From Symbiodinium natans (taxonomy: Eukaryota > Sar > Dinophyceae > Suessiales > Symbiodiniaceae): a stretch of DNA of 62,000 nt. A program made the position numbers and the translations under genes. The notes under the pieces were generated by a model. The model had not been told where the DNA came from and ran no database searches. It was given only the letters and a program-made list of their open reading frames with translations. Positions 20,701-30,134 of the stretch are shown one piece after another. Location: assembly GCA_905221605.1 (NCBI GenBank), contig CAJNDS010000472.1:1-62000 (forward strand), written 5' to 3'. Every line of letters starts with the position of its first letter. Position 1 is the first letter of the stretch.

Positions 20701-23571
20701 CATCTCCTGGCACAATTCTGTAAGGAATCATCGCTTGTACCGGATCCGCCCAGATCTGCTCAGAATTCCTGAACCCTCTCGCCTATCAGACTGCTGAGAT
20801 AGCTTGCTGGCTTACCTTGGGACAAGAATCGCTGCATGCCTGTAAGGTGGTCGGCCGCAGCAAGCAAAATCCGCCGAGGCCTTGGGCCGTAGGCGTCTGG
20901 GTAGCACAAATCAAGGCACCCCACCTCTAATCCCCTCCCCACACACAGCACAGGCACCAGGTTTGCACCCCTTTATTTTGCACTTTGAAATGGGCACCCC
21001 CCCTACCCGACAAGTGTCTGAGAGCAGACGGTGCATCAGGACCAGGGGGCACTTCAGCCTGCCATAGGGGCCACCCCCCCCCGCCCCACACCCCCGCAAC
21101 CCCCCCCCCCCCCCCCCCCCCCCCCAAAGCCCTTTGCCGCCTGGTTTGGGTTGCCTCGTTACAGCAGCTCAGGCCCAGGCGGGTCGCGTAGCGTTAAAAT
21201 TATCGAAGTCTTCCAGAGCAGCTCAGCTGCTCTGGTAATGTCCGAGTTGTGAAGGAAGTTGCCAGCTCATCCAAAGCACGTGCCCGTCAGAGATCGGTCG
21301 TACCCTCACCAGCCGCGGCAAGTCCTTCGTGGACACGTTTGAGCCCCCAAGCCCCAAAACCCCAAATTCGAAATGGAGTGTAGCCGCAGTGTAGCCCAAA
21401 TCCAGAGGCAACAGTGCCTAGAACGTCCTAGAACGCTCGAAGAACGGTCCTTGCTGTGCAGAGGAAGGCCGTGGGATGCAAAGTCCAGCTGCTCACCAAA
21501 AGACGGTGGAATCACGGAGAAGGCGTTTGCAACAGCAGACTCTAGTGAGTCCAGGCTTTCAACCCCAAACACGCTGAGCCGCATTCTGCAAGCCTCACAG
21601 AGCATGCATACCGAAATGCCAACATCTGTGGAGTAATTTGACCCAGGCCTTGTAGTGATGACGGAAGAATTCACCAAGCTCTGCGTGAAGGTCGATGCCC
21701 TCAACGGGGCTGGTGAACTTCATTGCTTTTTTGTTCAAATCGCTTCGCTCGGCCGCTCGGCATATGGCGGAGCGCAAGGTAGCATAAGGATGAGCACATC
21801 AACAGGCCTGCGCTTTGGGGTCTGCGTCGAGGCTCTGCAAGTTGCCCCAGCCAAAGATCCTAACACAAATGCTTCGCTGCTTTGCCGCTTTGCCGGTTTA
21901 AAGGGCTTAAAGGGCTTCAATGGTTCAAAGGGTTTGTGCCTTTCTGAGAAGTTTTGTGTGCGGAGATGGCGAGAAGGGGGCCGGGGGGGCACCTCCAAGG
22001 ATGCCCCTGGGAAGCGAAGCTGGCAAAGAGGGTCTCCGCGCGGACGCGGTCCTCGGAAAAGGGCATTCACGGCATTCATCTCTCTCGTCCTCTCAAATTT
22101 CATTCGTATTGGTTAGCATCGAAGCCCAAGAACACATCACAACCCATCGGAACTTATCGGAACCCGCAACATCGCAACGAGCCAGTTTGCCAGCGGCGAT
22201 CTGCCAAGAGTCGCTTCTCCGCTTCTTCTGGAACTCAGACTCGATGGCCTGGGGGTCTCTGCAGTCTCCCTACCAGGCCCTACCATTCCCCGCAGACGAC
22301 AGTACACGACAGTATGGCGCTGCGTCCCCCGACAAACAATAAAGCACATTAAAACATGTTAAAACATGTTAAAACATATTAAAACATGTTAAAACACGGC
22401 TCACACGGCTCCGCTTGCCCACTCGGCCTGGAGCTCCCTCGAAGATGCATCTGGAGTGAAGAGAGGCTCGTGAAGAAGCTCGGCGAACATGTGGAGTGCT
22501 TGGTGCAATGCCTTGCTGATTCGATGCTTGAAGCACTTCAACTGGAGCATCTCAATGAAAGTCCAGCCTTCCGGTTGACCTCGAAGTATAGGCCTTGTAG
22601 ACTTGCCATTGATCCAGACAATATCGACATGCTTCGGCACGTGAGACTTTTCTGACAAGCTGCAAGTGTACTCACACTCCGTATAGGCATTGGACTCTCC
22701 TCCGTTCTCGGAAAGGAACTCCTCAAACTGCGACTCGCCCGGATACCTTTTGCTTCCCAGAAAAACCATGTGTTCACCTCAGCTGCTTCGCTGTCCCACA
22801 TGATGACGACGTCATCGGACACAGGCGGAATTTTTCATGTCACATGTCCAAGTTGCAGTAATGCGCCAGACCCTGACACTTCATGGGATCACTGAAGGAG
22901 CCCGCCTGCAACCAGGTGGTGCGACCACGTAAAAAATTATTTTCCTTCAAACATCCCCACCTTCGGGATTTGGATTGGGGTTGGGCATTTCAGGGACTGG
23001 GGTTGGGCACTCCACTGGGTTGGGCACTCAAGGAGATTCTAAGGTTGGGCACGCCTCTGGGCAGGGTTGGGCATTCCAGGGAGAATCTGGGCTTGGGCGC
23101 ACTCCAGGAGTCTCTGGGTTGGGCACTCCAAAGAGTCTCTGGGGTTGCGCACTCCAGGAGATTCTGGCAAGGAGATTCTGGGGTCTGGGGTTGGGCACTC
23201 CAGGGAGACTCCGGGGTGGCACTCCAGGATTCTCTGGGTTGGGCACTAGCTGGTTGGGCACTTTAGGGAGACTCTGGCGGTTGACTCCAGGGAGTTTCTG
23301 GGGTTGGGCACTCCAGGGAGTCTCTCGGAGTAGACCGGGCGAGGAGAAGAGTTCCGGACGAGGAGAAGAGTTCCGGCCGAGGAGAAGAGTTGCGTTTAAA
23401 ATCTAACAACCCCACACCGAAGGTGGGGGAAAAGTAAAGATGAAAATCATTCGAATCGACTGAACTCCCGAGCCTGCACGCTACAAGCACAAGCGGACTT
23501 CTGCTTGTTTTCGTCAGAGCTGGAGATCAAAAGCGCTTCGACGCCACTGTCCAAGCGGATGAGACGATAAC
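12439..23571 (-). CDS. Insulin-degrading-enzyme-like M16 metalloprotease (split gene)
   Basis: A gene of at least 18 exons whose pieces follow the order of insulysin (M16A). M16A enzymes are zinc peptidases that enclose and cut peptides in a two-half clamshell. The zinc motif HYCEH (family HxxEH) is created across an exon junction at 22857/22777. The distal Glu is kept in AIESEF (22.2 kb), so the active site looks intact. Later exons match the inactive C-terminal half, including SLNEMLYAA, a RTKQQLGYSV equivalent of the RTKEQLGY signature and the closing helices. Reading frame is kept across every junction I could define, which argues for a working gene. The N-terminal exon(s) above 23.57 kb, one small middle exon and some C-terminal ones were not located. 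The stop is a TGA at 12439-12441 if the last exon is right. Confidence 0.85.
13225..14690 (-). CDS. M16 gene: C-terminal-half exons
   Basis: From 14690 (LKLWHVPCAAHFKQP) the exon runs to about 14260 through MHSPYYALD, NDSLNEMLYAAGKA and a long helix, matching insulysin SKLWFKQDDKF, FSPFAYVD and KDSLNEYAYAAELAG. Next, 14014 to about 13780 gives FAQNFNSEMGCELLVSGN through AVEIYFQ, matching LLSRLHIEALLHGN and GIEIYYQ. Then about 13660-13510 gives LLEDVMYESLFDELRTKQQLGYSV, the family signature. Then about 13305-13225 gives FSIYILSAVQKPPVLVERVLQFL, matching the [24 protein letters not shown] region. Exon ends here are approximate. Confidence 0.75.
15340..16102 (-). CDS. M16 gene: exons of the inter-half region
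   Basis: Exons 16102-16014 (ERMLPLYKHQADHLLTG...YADFREDLV), 15909-15839 (ILTSLSARGCFFMLMSSSYGRA) and 15711 to about 15470 (an acidic stretch, then VEPYFGTEYWDC and NQFIATDFSIL). Counterparts in insulysin are [49 protein letters not shown] and NEFIPTNFEIL. The junctions GTGAG|GT...GAG|GT (16014/15909) and CAG|GT...AAG|GT (15839/15711) use GT donors, unlike most others in this gene. The 3' limit of the third exon is uncertain. An 11-residue piece expected before 16102 was not found. Confidence 0.75.
16967..17145 (-). CDS. M16 gene: exon after the long intron
   Basis: Begins after acceptor TGCAG at 17145 with NSMIFSVEITLTVNG, goes through a helix with VFQYLDVL, and ends ECSFRFLQEK before AAG|GC at 16967. 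Insulysin has MFFIINVDLTEEG, ILHMFQYIQKL and LNAVAFRFKDKER in the same order. The previous exon (ending near 20.61 kb) is 3.46 kb away, so this marks the largest intron of the gene. The longer open frame to 17914 is intron and microsatellite sequence. Confidence 0.8.
17484..17716. repeat. AGT microsatellite and G run
   Basis: About thirteen consecutive agt triplets with scattered imperfect ones to either side (17400-17640), then ggggggga followed by about 30 G at 17681-17717. They create the Leu-rich and Pro-rich parts of a 352-codon minus-strand frame that is otherwise intron. Confidence 0.85.
18361..18401. repeat. GGAAT pentanucleotide repeat
   Basis: Eight consecutive ggaat-type units inside the long M16 intron. 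Confidence 0.9.
18704..19221 (-). pseudogene. ORF pair inside the M16 intron, unrecognised
   Basis: A frame starting MPSKLTLLTRDCLVAIEVAPD (19221 down to about 19095) looks fully coding, but the protein-like continuation (around ARHEARVSRLPLLVLRGSAAQA to VLPVLRRARCTAAQLNAG, about 19085-18760) is in a different frame. One indel or a tiny intron would join them. The content is Ala/Leu/Arg rich, not membrane-like, and I recognise no family. Location in an intron on the same strand as the host gene suggests inserted mobile or retroposed DNA, but that is inference. Confidence 0.4.
19257..19729. repeat. Large imperfect inverted repeat with duplicated coding piece
   Basis: Left arm 19257-19422, right arm 19519-19729, loop about 96 bp. 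Reading inward from both ends gives aatttttgtacc, then ttccacatctgaggtgcc and so on. Both arms encode the same peptide (GLVKRM, YNLPAQTCIQLS, KWNELSSSHVVSS, KAPQMWN), the left arm on the minus strand and the right arm on the plus strand. The right arm has 48 extra bases in frame (16 codons) just before KWNEL. Frames remain open in both arms. The peptide is not recognised. Confidence 0.85.
20608..21709 (-). CDS. M16 gene: middle exons
   Basis: Exons 21709-21649 (EGIDLHAELGEFFRHHYK), 21593-21450 (MRLSVFGVESLDSL), 21324-21243 (DLPRLVRVRPISDG), 20839-20783 (KPASYLSSLIG) and 20706 to 20611 or 20608 (DEGHGSILSLLKDRGW). They correspond to insulysin EGIDVRQELLKF, MAVCVLGRESLDDL, LYKIVPIKDIR, GHYLGHLIG and HEGPGSLLSELKSKGW. 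The junction 20783/20706 reads CTGATAG|GC...CAG|GAGATG and restores the codon series for LIGDEGHG exactly, which fixes a 76-bp GC-AG intron. The junction 21450/21324 is AAG|GA...AAG|GA. A run of about 26 C (21100-21125) lies in the intron between 21243 and 20839. Confidence 0.8.
21100..21125. repeat. Poly-C run in an M16 intron
   Basis: About 26 consecutive C on the plus strand, preceded by C-rich words. It lies in the intron between exons ending at 21243 and starting at 20839. Confidence 0.9.
22144..23571 (-). CDS. M16 gene: N-terminal exons (zinc-site half)
   Basis: Exons read on the minus strand: 23571-23474 (YRLIRLDSGVEALLIS), 22905-22857 (AGSFSDP...LAHY), 22777-22661 (C-EHMVFLG...ECEYTC), 22593-22568 (LYFEVNRK, only 26 bp), 22511-22428 (ALHQALHMFAELLHEPLF) and 22248 to about 22144 (AIESEF to KFRW). 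They align without gaps of note to insulysin from the YRGLELTNG region through the segment carrying the third zinc ligand. Donors are GC in the five defined cases (for example CAG|GC at 23474, ACT|GC at 22857, AAG|GC at 22568), acceptors end AG. The last donor (about 22144) may be GT and is less certain. Confidence 0.8.
22345..22396. repeat. 10-bp tandem repeat ttaaaacatg
   Basis: Five copies of ttaaaacatg with one variant (atattaaaac), inside the intron between M16 exons 22428 and 22248. Confidence 0.9.
22970..23340. repeat. Degenerate minisatellite (ggttgggcactccagggag)
   Basis: About twelve imperfect copies of a roughly 20-35 bp unit built from ggttgggcactc and cagggagtctctgg. It fills most of the intron between the first two recognised M16 exons (23474 and 22905). 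The open frames through it (Gly/Trp/Ser rich) are repeat artefacts. Confidence 0.85.
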
Positions 23572-24391
23572 CTCACACGAGGCACAAGAGACGGCAACAG
23601 GGCCCTGGCTCAGGCCGAGGTCAAGCTCAATGTCAGAAGGTGCCGAAATGTGCCGAAGAGCTGTTACGATCGTTTGGAGACTTGGTTGAGTCAAGCGATG
23701 GGCCTGAGCTTCGCAATCAGCTTCGCAATCCTCTCTCAACGCGTCGGAAGACACCAAGAATTTTTGCAGCTGAGATGCACAAGTCGTGCACACGTGGGGA
23801 GCCACGTGGGGACCCATGTGCTGCCATGTGCCAAGGCCGACAGGCTCGGCCCCAGGCGACTCGGGTGAGCCACGACGTGGTCAGCCCTACCCAGCCCTAC
23901 TCAGCCCTACTCAAGCTTCTGCAAGCTCTTCTGCACTCCGCAACCCAAAGACACGCAAACGGCTTCGCGCAAACAGCTCCAGCTCCATTTGCTTTGAAGG
24001 CTGATGGCATTCACGACAAGGTCACTGCACCAATTCACGAAACTTCAGGCTGAGCTTCCAGCTTCACCATGGGGCCAGGTCGTGAATAATTTGCTTACTG
24101 TACTGGTTCTTGAAAGCCTCATCCCTCAACCCTCAACCCTCAACCCTAAACCCAAGTTTAGGATTCGGTTCCTCAGTGCCCACCCCCCCAACTGACACAC
24201 GTCTCAACCCTGTGGCTCTTCACTCCCTTGAGCCGACTTCTTCAAGGGCACTACTCCCGCCAAGTGCGCCAAGAAAACGTGATATGCACTGCATGTGCAG
24301 ATTAAGCGTCAATCACAGTTTTGTCCTGGGAACGCCCCTGTCTTCCAACCTCTGTGATTTTGAGCTGAGCCACTCAGCATAGATCTGTACA
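23572..24391. other. Upstream of the first recognised M16 exon
   Basis: Should contain the N-terminal exon(s) of the protease, but I could not identify them. Repeats: cagccctac/tcagccctact at about 23884-23912 and (ccctcaa)4 at about 24120-24148. No TATA-like or other promoter element is convincing. Confidence 0.35.
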
Positions 24392-24610
24392 TCACCTTCC
24401 TGGGGATCCAATCCCCGAATTGAATTGGCATACTCTTGAATTTGCATCTGGCTTGGCGCTGTGCAGACATACAGAGTCATACAGCCCATCTCGGACTCTC
24501 AGAGTGGCAGGCCTTGGTGAGTGCCTGGCTACAGCTCGGATCTGCGACTGACGTCCACAGCCGGGCGACCGTGCCTCCAGCTCGCGCTGCAAGTCCTTCA
24601 AAGTGAACAT
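24392..24610 (-). CDS. Candidate exon, unrecognised
   Basis: A 72-codon frame opening MFTLKDLQRELEARSPG, which reads like a genuine helix and is preceded by an in-frame start. The rest is ambiguous. It could be a first exon of a minus-strand gene that would include unidentified exons below it. Family unknown. Confidence 0.25.
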   Translation of the reverse strand: MFTLKDLQRELEARSPGCGRQSQIRAVARHSPRPATLRVRDGLYDSVCLHSAKPDANSRVCQFNSGIGSPGR

Positions 24611-24999
24611 AACTTAGCAGAGGGAAGAGCTGGGCCGAGCCTAAGCAACAGCATGAAAGCAAAAGCTTGCACACGCTTGCCACATGCTGGGATTTACATG
24701 TCCTGGATATGCCGCTCACACTTCTGATGTTTTGAAGCCCTGCTCCGCAGCGCCTGCAGACCAAGCTAGTTCGCCGGCTTCTACTCAGTCGAGTTGAACA
24801 GGATTGCGCTTTTGCAAGTGTCCTTGCCTCCGGTCCCCACCCGAACCCTCAAACCCTTAAACCTTTCCACCCATCATGCGTGGCAACCAAGGCCGAAGGT
24901 AAAAGTGGGATGCGGATGGAAATTTACCGGGCGTCCGGGTTGGGGGGAGATGAACTGACCTGAAGCCGAAGCGGAACTAGCTGCAGATGCCGCATTGCT

Positions 25000-25230
25000 T
25001 CAGGAACTAATTCGGCAACAAGGGGTGTTTCAGCTTCACACGGCATCAGGAGGTGATTCGGCGTATAACTCGGCGTCATGGGGTCATTCGGCTTCACAAT
25101 GCGGTGTCACAGAGTAATTCGGCTTCGCAATTTGGCGTCAGGCGGGAATTCGGTGTCACAATTCGGCGTTCCGGACTATTTCGGCTTCACGCCATAATGC
25201 AGCGCAGGGGGCAGTTCGGTGTCTGAGGCA
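25000..25230. repeat. Degenerate attcggcttcacaa/gcgtca repeats
   Basis: About ten imperfect copies of a 20-30 bp unit based on attcggcttcac and ggcgtca. No open frame of note. Confidence 0.7.
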
Positions 25231-25548
25231 CTGAAGGCGATTGATCCTTCGAGTTCCAAGTCTCAAAATTGTTAAAAGCTCCAGGTTGCCCCGAAGGAGC
25301 GTCACATCTGGATGTTCCAACATACGCGCAGACATGTGTGTCGTGTTCTGGCAAGCGTGCTCTTGGATCTGCAAACGTGCTTTGAGTGCGGGCAGTACAT
25401 GGGTAGGTGCAACTTAACCTCCTTCACTGTGAAGGGTGATTCACCCTGAGTGGAGATGGACAAGCTTTGTTGACAATCGACTTCTGCAGCGTTGCCAGGC
25501 CCGGAGTAAAAACCATGTGAGTTGGGTCCAGTGTATAATAGGGCACCC

Positions 25549-26458
25549 TTAGAGAACTACCCATGCGAAGTCAAGCCAAACCCGCGACAAGCTCAGCAAC
25601 GCAGGATACGCAGCTGGTATGGTCAAGCCATGAAACTGAGAACGCCGTTTCCTGCTGCGCGAGCAATGCTGCTTCTGACCGGCAAAGGGCTGCCAAGCCT
25701 TCAGCTCGTTGCGTAGGCTGGTCTGCTTGTCAAGCAGTTGCTCGCGCTCCTGGATTACTATGATCTTGTCTAGGCAAGCCTGATGCTGAAGCAAGAATGC
25801 TTCAAGAGTCAAGTTTTTTGCTCAGGGTCCTTCTCCTTCGAACGGCAGCGAGCGATGTCGACGCTAATCGCCTCCTACTCAGACTCTCGGAACTACACAC
25901 GTGCACTTCGTGCACTTCGTGCACTTCGTGCACTTTCTGATCAAGGTGGCACGAGTCCTCGAGCGCTGTGATTCGCACTTTTGCCAGGCTGTGCTCTTTC
26001 AGCGCAGCCTGCATAACCCCGGTAGCATCCGGTAGCTGACGGCAGTGCCCTAAGAATCGAAACACTGCAGTCCCGCCTTGATGCTGCGCTCCATGCCTTC
26101 TCGTGTCTGCATGGCGACCTAACGCTTGGGCTCGTTGCATCCGAAGGTGACAAGCGATTCAAACGTTCAACCTCGAAGCGATTCTTGACCTGCAGCTCCT
26201 CCCGCTCCACACGCCTGCATGTCTACGGCGCTACGCAAAAGAAATGGGAAAGCACTAGAAGTGCTGAAATGCTTCACGGCGCCTCTGCATTGCCTGCACT
26301 CTTTCTTTGGAGGCTTTGATGGTGCGCTGCAGTCTCGCTCTCAAGTTCGCCTCAGGGCGAACGCAATAACAGACTTTTGCAGCAACGCGCACACACACAG
26401 ACACAAAAATTGAACCGACCGACCTCAATGACATCGTGCTCGTCGCGCAGACGCGCAC
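25549..26458 (-). CDS. Coiled-coil protein exons
   Basis: Three minus-strand blocks have strong heptad-like character: about 26350-26255 (NLRARLQRTIKASKERVQAM), about 26210-26145 (EREELQVKNRFEVERLNRL) and about 25812-25690 (LEAFLLQHQACLDK, EREQLLDKQTSLRNELKAW), with another helix near 26020-25975 (MQAALKEHSLAKVRITALED). They are separated by non-coding-like sequence and probably are exons of one long coiled-coil protein. Which family cannot be said from heptads alone. A 9-bp repeat (gtgcacttc, four copies) at 25902-25938 lies between blocks. Confidence 0.45.
25902..25938. repeat. 9-bp tandem repeat gtgcacttc x4
   Basis: Four consecutive copies of gtgcacttc, the last slightly altered, in a likely intron of the coiled-coil gene. 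Confidence 0.9.
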
Positions 26459-26880
26459 GATCGGTAAAGATGCTATCCTCCAACGCGCAGGAGTGATATC
26501 ATGTCATTGAATCATTGTGGTCGAGGGGGGTCGCAGGCTTATTGCAGCAAAGTTTCATGCACCTTGGATATGTCTGGCTTCGCTAGCCTCGAGGAAAACT
26601 GTAACAACACTTTGTGTAACACGTCGGGCTGTCAGGAACCCTGCCTTGCTTCACTTTTGTGAGCCACACGCACGTTGCTGAACACTGAAGCTGCCTCGCA
26701 TTTGTGCACGGTCACGTCACATCATGTCACCGCATCTGCAAATGTTCAACATTGCCGAGCATACTAAACACACCGAGGGCATGCCTGCGGAGACTTTCTT
26801 GACATGGGCGAGAATGGGGGGCTCCTTGACGACTGCTGCGGCGTCATCGGGGACACTTTGGCCTTCAGGAAAGCGTGAAA

Positions 26881-27225
26881 CTAAAAGGGTCTACCGTGTT
26901 CATGCACAAGCACTGCCTCCAAGCCATCGCACCGAATGTTTCGGACTTGGGCCTCAACTACAGGCCAAATCCCAGGAACAAGGGCGCAATTCGGGCCCCT
27001 GCTTGAAGAAGCTCGTTCCTCTGGCACAACCTCCGCCTCAAGTGGCACACGACAGCTTGGGTCGTAGATTGTCGTAGATTCGTAGATTCTTCTGGCTTGG
27101 CTCTGGGAACCCTGCACCAGTTCTTCATGTGTCTTTAAACACCGCTGAAGTTTCTCTGCAACGCCCTGCGCGGAAGCAGCGCCACAAGCATCGGCTGCAC
27201 TTCGAGCGGCAAGATTAGCCGACAC
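26881..27225 (-). CDS. Candidate exon, unrecognised
   Basis: A 114-codon frame. The first half (around VAEKLQRCLKTHEELVQGSQSQ) is a good amphipathic helix in keeping with the coiled-coil blocks below it on the same strand, so it may be an upstream exon of that gene. The second half is less convincing. Confidence 0.35.
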   Translation of the reverse strand: MSANLAARSAADACGAASAQGVAEKLQRCLKTHEELVQGSQSQARRIYESTTIYDPSCRVPLEAEVVPEERASSSRGPNCALVPGIWPVVEAQVRNIRCDGLEAVLVHEHGRPF

Positions 27226-27290
27226 TCCCTCCCCCTCGCCAGAAATGTGCTCACATGTATGACATGTTCAAGCTTCTTGTTCGAGTGTCC

Positions 27291-27743
27291 TCAGGCAGCT
27301 CTGCCAGATAATCTAGCATGGAGAACTCCAGAGGCTCCTGCCAGAAGAATTCTGGGCGAGAAAACAAGGAGGACCTGACGGTGCCCCTCAGGCCTCTGCA
27401 TCTGCCTCAGCAGACCTTCGCTCCGAAACTGTCCCAGGCTCAGCTCAACTTTCAACACAGCAGAGTCAACCGTATGACTCGTTCTCTTGCCTGGACGAAG
27501 CATCCTGAGCCATGCCTTGGAAGTGAGAAGCTCTGTATCAGTGGAGCATAGTGGGATCCGTGGCTGATCCTGCTTGGACTTCTTGGGTGACTTTTTGTCA
27601 CAGCTTAGGCTTCGGCATTCTTCCTCGCTGTCCCACATGCAAAAGCACTCGGCTTCAGGAGCCTGCGGCATATCACGCATCGATATCAGTCGATATCGGA
27701 CATTGGGCAGCTTAACATGAGCTGCGCATGGGGTGGTGAACAC
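27291..27743 (-). CDS. Candidate exons, unrecognised
   Basis: A 150-codon frame. Protein-like parts are near its start (CAAHVKLPNVRYRL) and its end (SAVLKVELSLGQFRSEGL). The middle, Lys/Ser-rich part could be an intron. The N-terminal words vaguely resemble the M16 exon at 14.69 kb (CAAHFKQP), but the similarity stops after a few residues. Confidence 0.25.
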   Translation of the reverse strand: MFTTPCAAHVKLPNVRYRLISMRDMPQAPEAECFCMWDSEEECRSLSCDKKSPKKSKQDQPRIPLCSTDTELLTSKAWLRMLRPGKRTSHTVDSAVLKVELSLGQFRSEGLLRQMQRPEGHRQVLLVFSPRILLAGASGVLHARLSGRAA

Positions 27744-27838
27744 GATCTGTTCCCATCAAGTGCCTTCTTGCCCTTGGCTTCCCCTTCCGGCAAGGTGACA
27801 TCCTGGCACGCATGAAACATCCAATGTCCCACTCTCAA

Positions 27839-28057
27839 CTAAGTGCTCCAAGCAAGCTCCTGCATGCCGTCGCGTGGCGTCCCCAGGTGGCTCACGGTTT
27901 TTCGCTCCGTCTCCGCCCATGCCTCCTCCGTCCATGCTTCCTCAGAGATTGTGTCGACAAGCGCATGCCCAGTCTTGGCTTCCTCCCGGATCGTGGCCAA
28001 ACTGGCCACGTCCTGCCAAGCTCTGCGGAGCAAGCCGAGCACCGCGCGGAAGTGCAC
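27839..28057 (-). CDS. Candidate exon, unrecognised
   Basis: A 72-codon frame that looks coding over most of its length (FRAVLGLLRRAWQDVASLA and an acidic, Glu-rich segment after it). Probably part of the same minus-strand gene as the neighbouring helical blocks. Confidence 0.35.
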   Translation of the reverse strand: MHFRAVLGLLRRAWQDVASLATIREEAKTGHALVDTISEEAWTEEAWAETERKTVSHLGTPRDGMQELAWST

Positions 28058-28381
28058 ATCACGCAGACATTCAAGACTCTCTCAAGACAGGACTCAATGG
28101 ATCTCAAGAGCCGGTCATGTCGGACAGTTCGGTCCTGGTGCTGATGCCTGGCCTCGTTTGCGCAAGGTGACTGTGATGGGCATGTCTTCTCGCGGCATCG
28201 CTGCTCCCAGCCTGAGTTACGACGAACATGTGCAAGACAGCGTGCTGTAAAGGTGGCACCTGTTAGTGGCAAACACATATCTCAATCCACTCCAAGGTTG
28301 CGGCAGTCGAGATTTATGCGTCCGGGCGTCCGTGATGGGGATGGCCTGCTCACGGCCAGCGGCAAATCAAGCCCGAGAAGC

Positions 28382-28500
28382 ACAAGCACACCATACAGCA
28401 CACCGATATGAAGAGAGAGCAAGAGAGAGACGGGGAAAGAGAAAGAAACGGGGACGAGAGAGCGAAAGGGAGAGGGACCCAGAGGGAGGAAGAGAACAGG
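28382..28500. repeat. Polypurine GA-rich tract
   Basis: Degenerate gagaga/aagagaga sequence on the plus strand. The overlapping Ser/Leu-rich minus and Arg/Glu-rich plus frames are artefacts. Confidence 0.8.
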
Positions 28501-28712
28501 AGCGTTCCAGGCTCCCGGCCCGGGACTGTCTGTGCTTTGAAACTTTCGAGCACGCTGCATCACCTACGACATCAACGACAGTGTTGCATCTGCGGCGCAA
28601 GGGGAGAGCAGCTTTGACCTCACCCTTCTTCTCCAATGATACCAGCTCATCACGGCGGCTGTGCCTCGAGGCAAAGTTGAGAGGACGACCGGATTGACTG
28701 GATGATCTCCCA

Positions 28713-28766
28713 CTGCGCACAATCAGAGCACAATCAGCGCTCAATCAGCGCACGATCAGCGCACAA
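28713..28766. repeat. Tandem gcgcacaatca units
   Basis: Five near-copies of a 10-11 bp unit (gcgcacaatcag and variants) just below the candidate first exon at 28756-28938. Confidence 0.8.
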
Positions 28767-28938
28767 CCGGTCCAAGCCTCTCCTTTGTGTGGTCGAGCTG
28801 GCGCGTGGGCACAGGCAGCGGATCTTCGCCCATGCGAAGTCGCCTGATCTTCACACTGACATTGCGCCTCTCTAGGACGCTGCATACCTGAGGATGTGGC
28901 TGCCGGCGCAGTTTTTGCAGCAGCTCTTCATTGGCCAT
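28756..28938 (-). CDS. Candidate first exon of a minus-strand gene
   Basis: Opens with an ATG: MANEELLQKLRRQPHPQV, followed by a basic, structured-looking segment (VLERRNVSVKIRRLRM). The start codon, the strand and the helical exons that follow on the same strand to 25.5 kb suggest it could be the N-terminus of that coiled-coil gene. No homology recognised. Confidence 0.35.
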   Translation of the reverse strand: MANEELLQKLRRQPHPQVCSVLERRNVSVKIRRLRMGEDPLPVPTRQLDHTKERLGPVVR

Positions 28939-28939
28939 T

Positions 28940-29740
28940 CGCCTTCATGCTAAGCTGACTTAGCGAAGGAAGAATGGGCCAACCAAGCGAGGGCTTAGGC
29001 TGGAGCCCGGTTCGAGCAATGCACACAAGCCAGGATTGCAGCCAGAACAGCTGCAGGCTTTAAGTGTAGAACAGATCCGCCCACCGCTCGAGTTGTTGCC
29101 ATTAGCATCGACTCAGACGCTTGAACTGGCACTGGTTTTGCAGCGCTTACACTTGCAGCCCGTGCCACTATCTGATTAGTTCGGATGGGCTCTGGCTCAG
29201 CAGTGCACACACTTGCTCTGTCTTTTGACTAAACCGAACTTTTGCATGCAAAGATACCTGATGTGATAGTTGTGTAACCATAGTACTCCGCACACCACTG
29301 CATTGGCATACTGCACCGAGGTACAGTAGGGTCGGCGGGATGCATTCCGCAGAATGCCATGCCCACCAAAACAAAACATCCCTGCGAACCAAGAGACTGG
29401 CAAGTGAAAGAGCAGTACTCCACAGTACTCCGCCATGTTGAACACAACCAGCCATTCGGCAGTCTCTTCTTCGCAGATGCCCCAGAATAAAACAACGAGA
29501 CGTATTGCCAAATAAAGTGGCAGGACTCTCAGAAAACCCCCTGAGACGCCAACTACTTCACGAGATGCGCATCACACGCCTAGTTGCGTGCTCACACCGC
29601 GGCTGAGGAAAGCTAACGATCTCCACACACTCTACAGGTGTCACAGGTGTTGTATGCACACGCTCTGGCACAATGCTCAGTGCAGGTCTCTCAGGATGCT
29701 ACGCGTGCGCCAGCACTGGCAGCAAGAAGCATCTCTACTT
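28940..29740. other. Stretch without a recognisable gene
   Basis: Three overlapping minus-strand frames exist (29168-29511), but they share the same sequence in three phases and none stands out. No repeats of note. Confidence 0.35.
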
Positions 29741-30134
29741 CACTCTTCTCAGGGTGTTCTGGAGTTTCTCCTGCAACTCAAGGTGGTTGCCCAGGCAGTC
29801 ACACAAGACGGCAAACAGCTTGCTCCAAGCTCCTCCAGTTCACCACGCCGTGTCATCAGGTGGATGGCCCGACGAGCCTCACCATGAAAACCATCAAGTT
29901 GTTGCACCCAACTCAACCGGCTTGCACGGCTTGCACAGCACACTCTCAGCTTCTCTCCATCTGCTCGGAAACATCTCCATGAGCAACCATCTGCTGTTCC
30001 AGGATGAACTTGTTCTTTCGACCTTGCAGAACTTCAACAGCTGGTCTGCGCCATGCAGGCCATACCCTGTGCTGGGCTGCACGCAGATCGCTTTTGTTTT
30101 CACACGGGATACTGCAGTTTGCCAGATTCACCAT
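29740..30134 (-). CDS. Candidate exons, unrecognised
   Basis: Short minus-strand helical pieces: around 30020-29955 (NKFILEQQMVAHGDVSEQM) and around 29830-29755 (VLCDCLGNHLELQEKLQNTL). Both are amphipathic and could be coiled-coil exons. No family recognised, and the link between them is not established. Confidence 0.25.

Noticed and set aside
24119-24150. ccctcaaccctcaaccctaaaccc as interstitial telomere repeat
   Set aside because: The unit is ccctcaa and only one ccctaaa is present. This is too short and impure to call telomeric.
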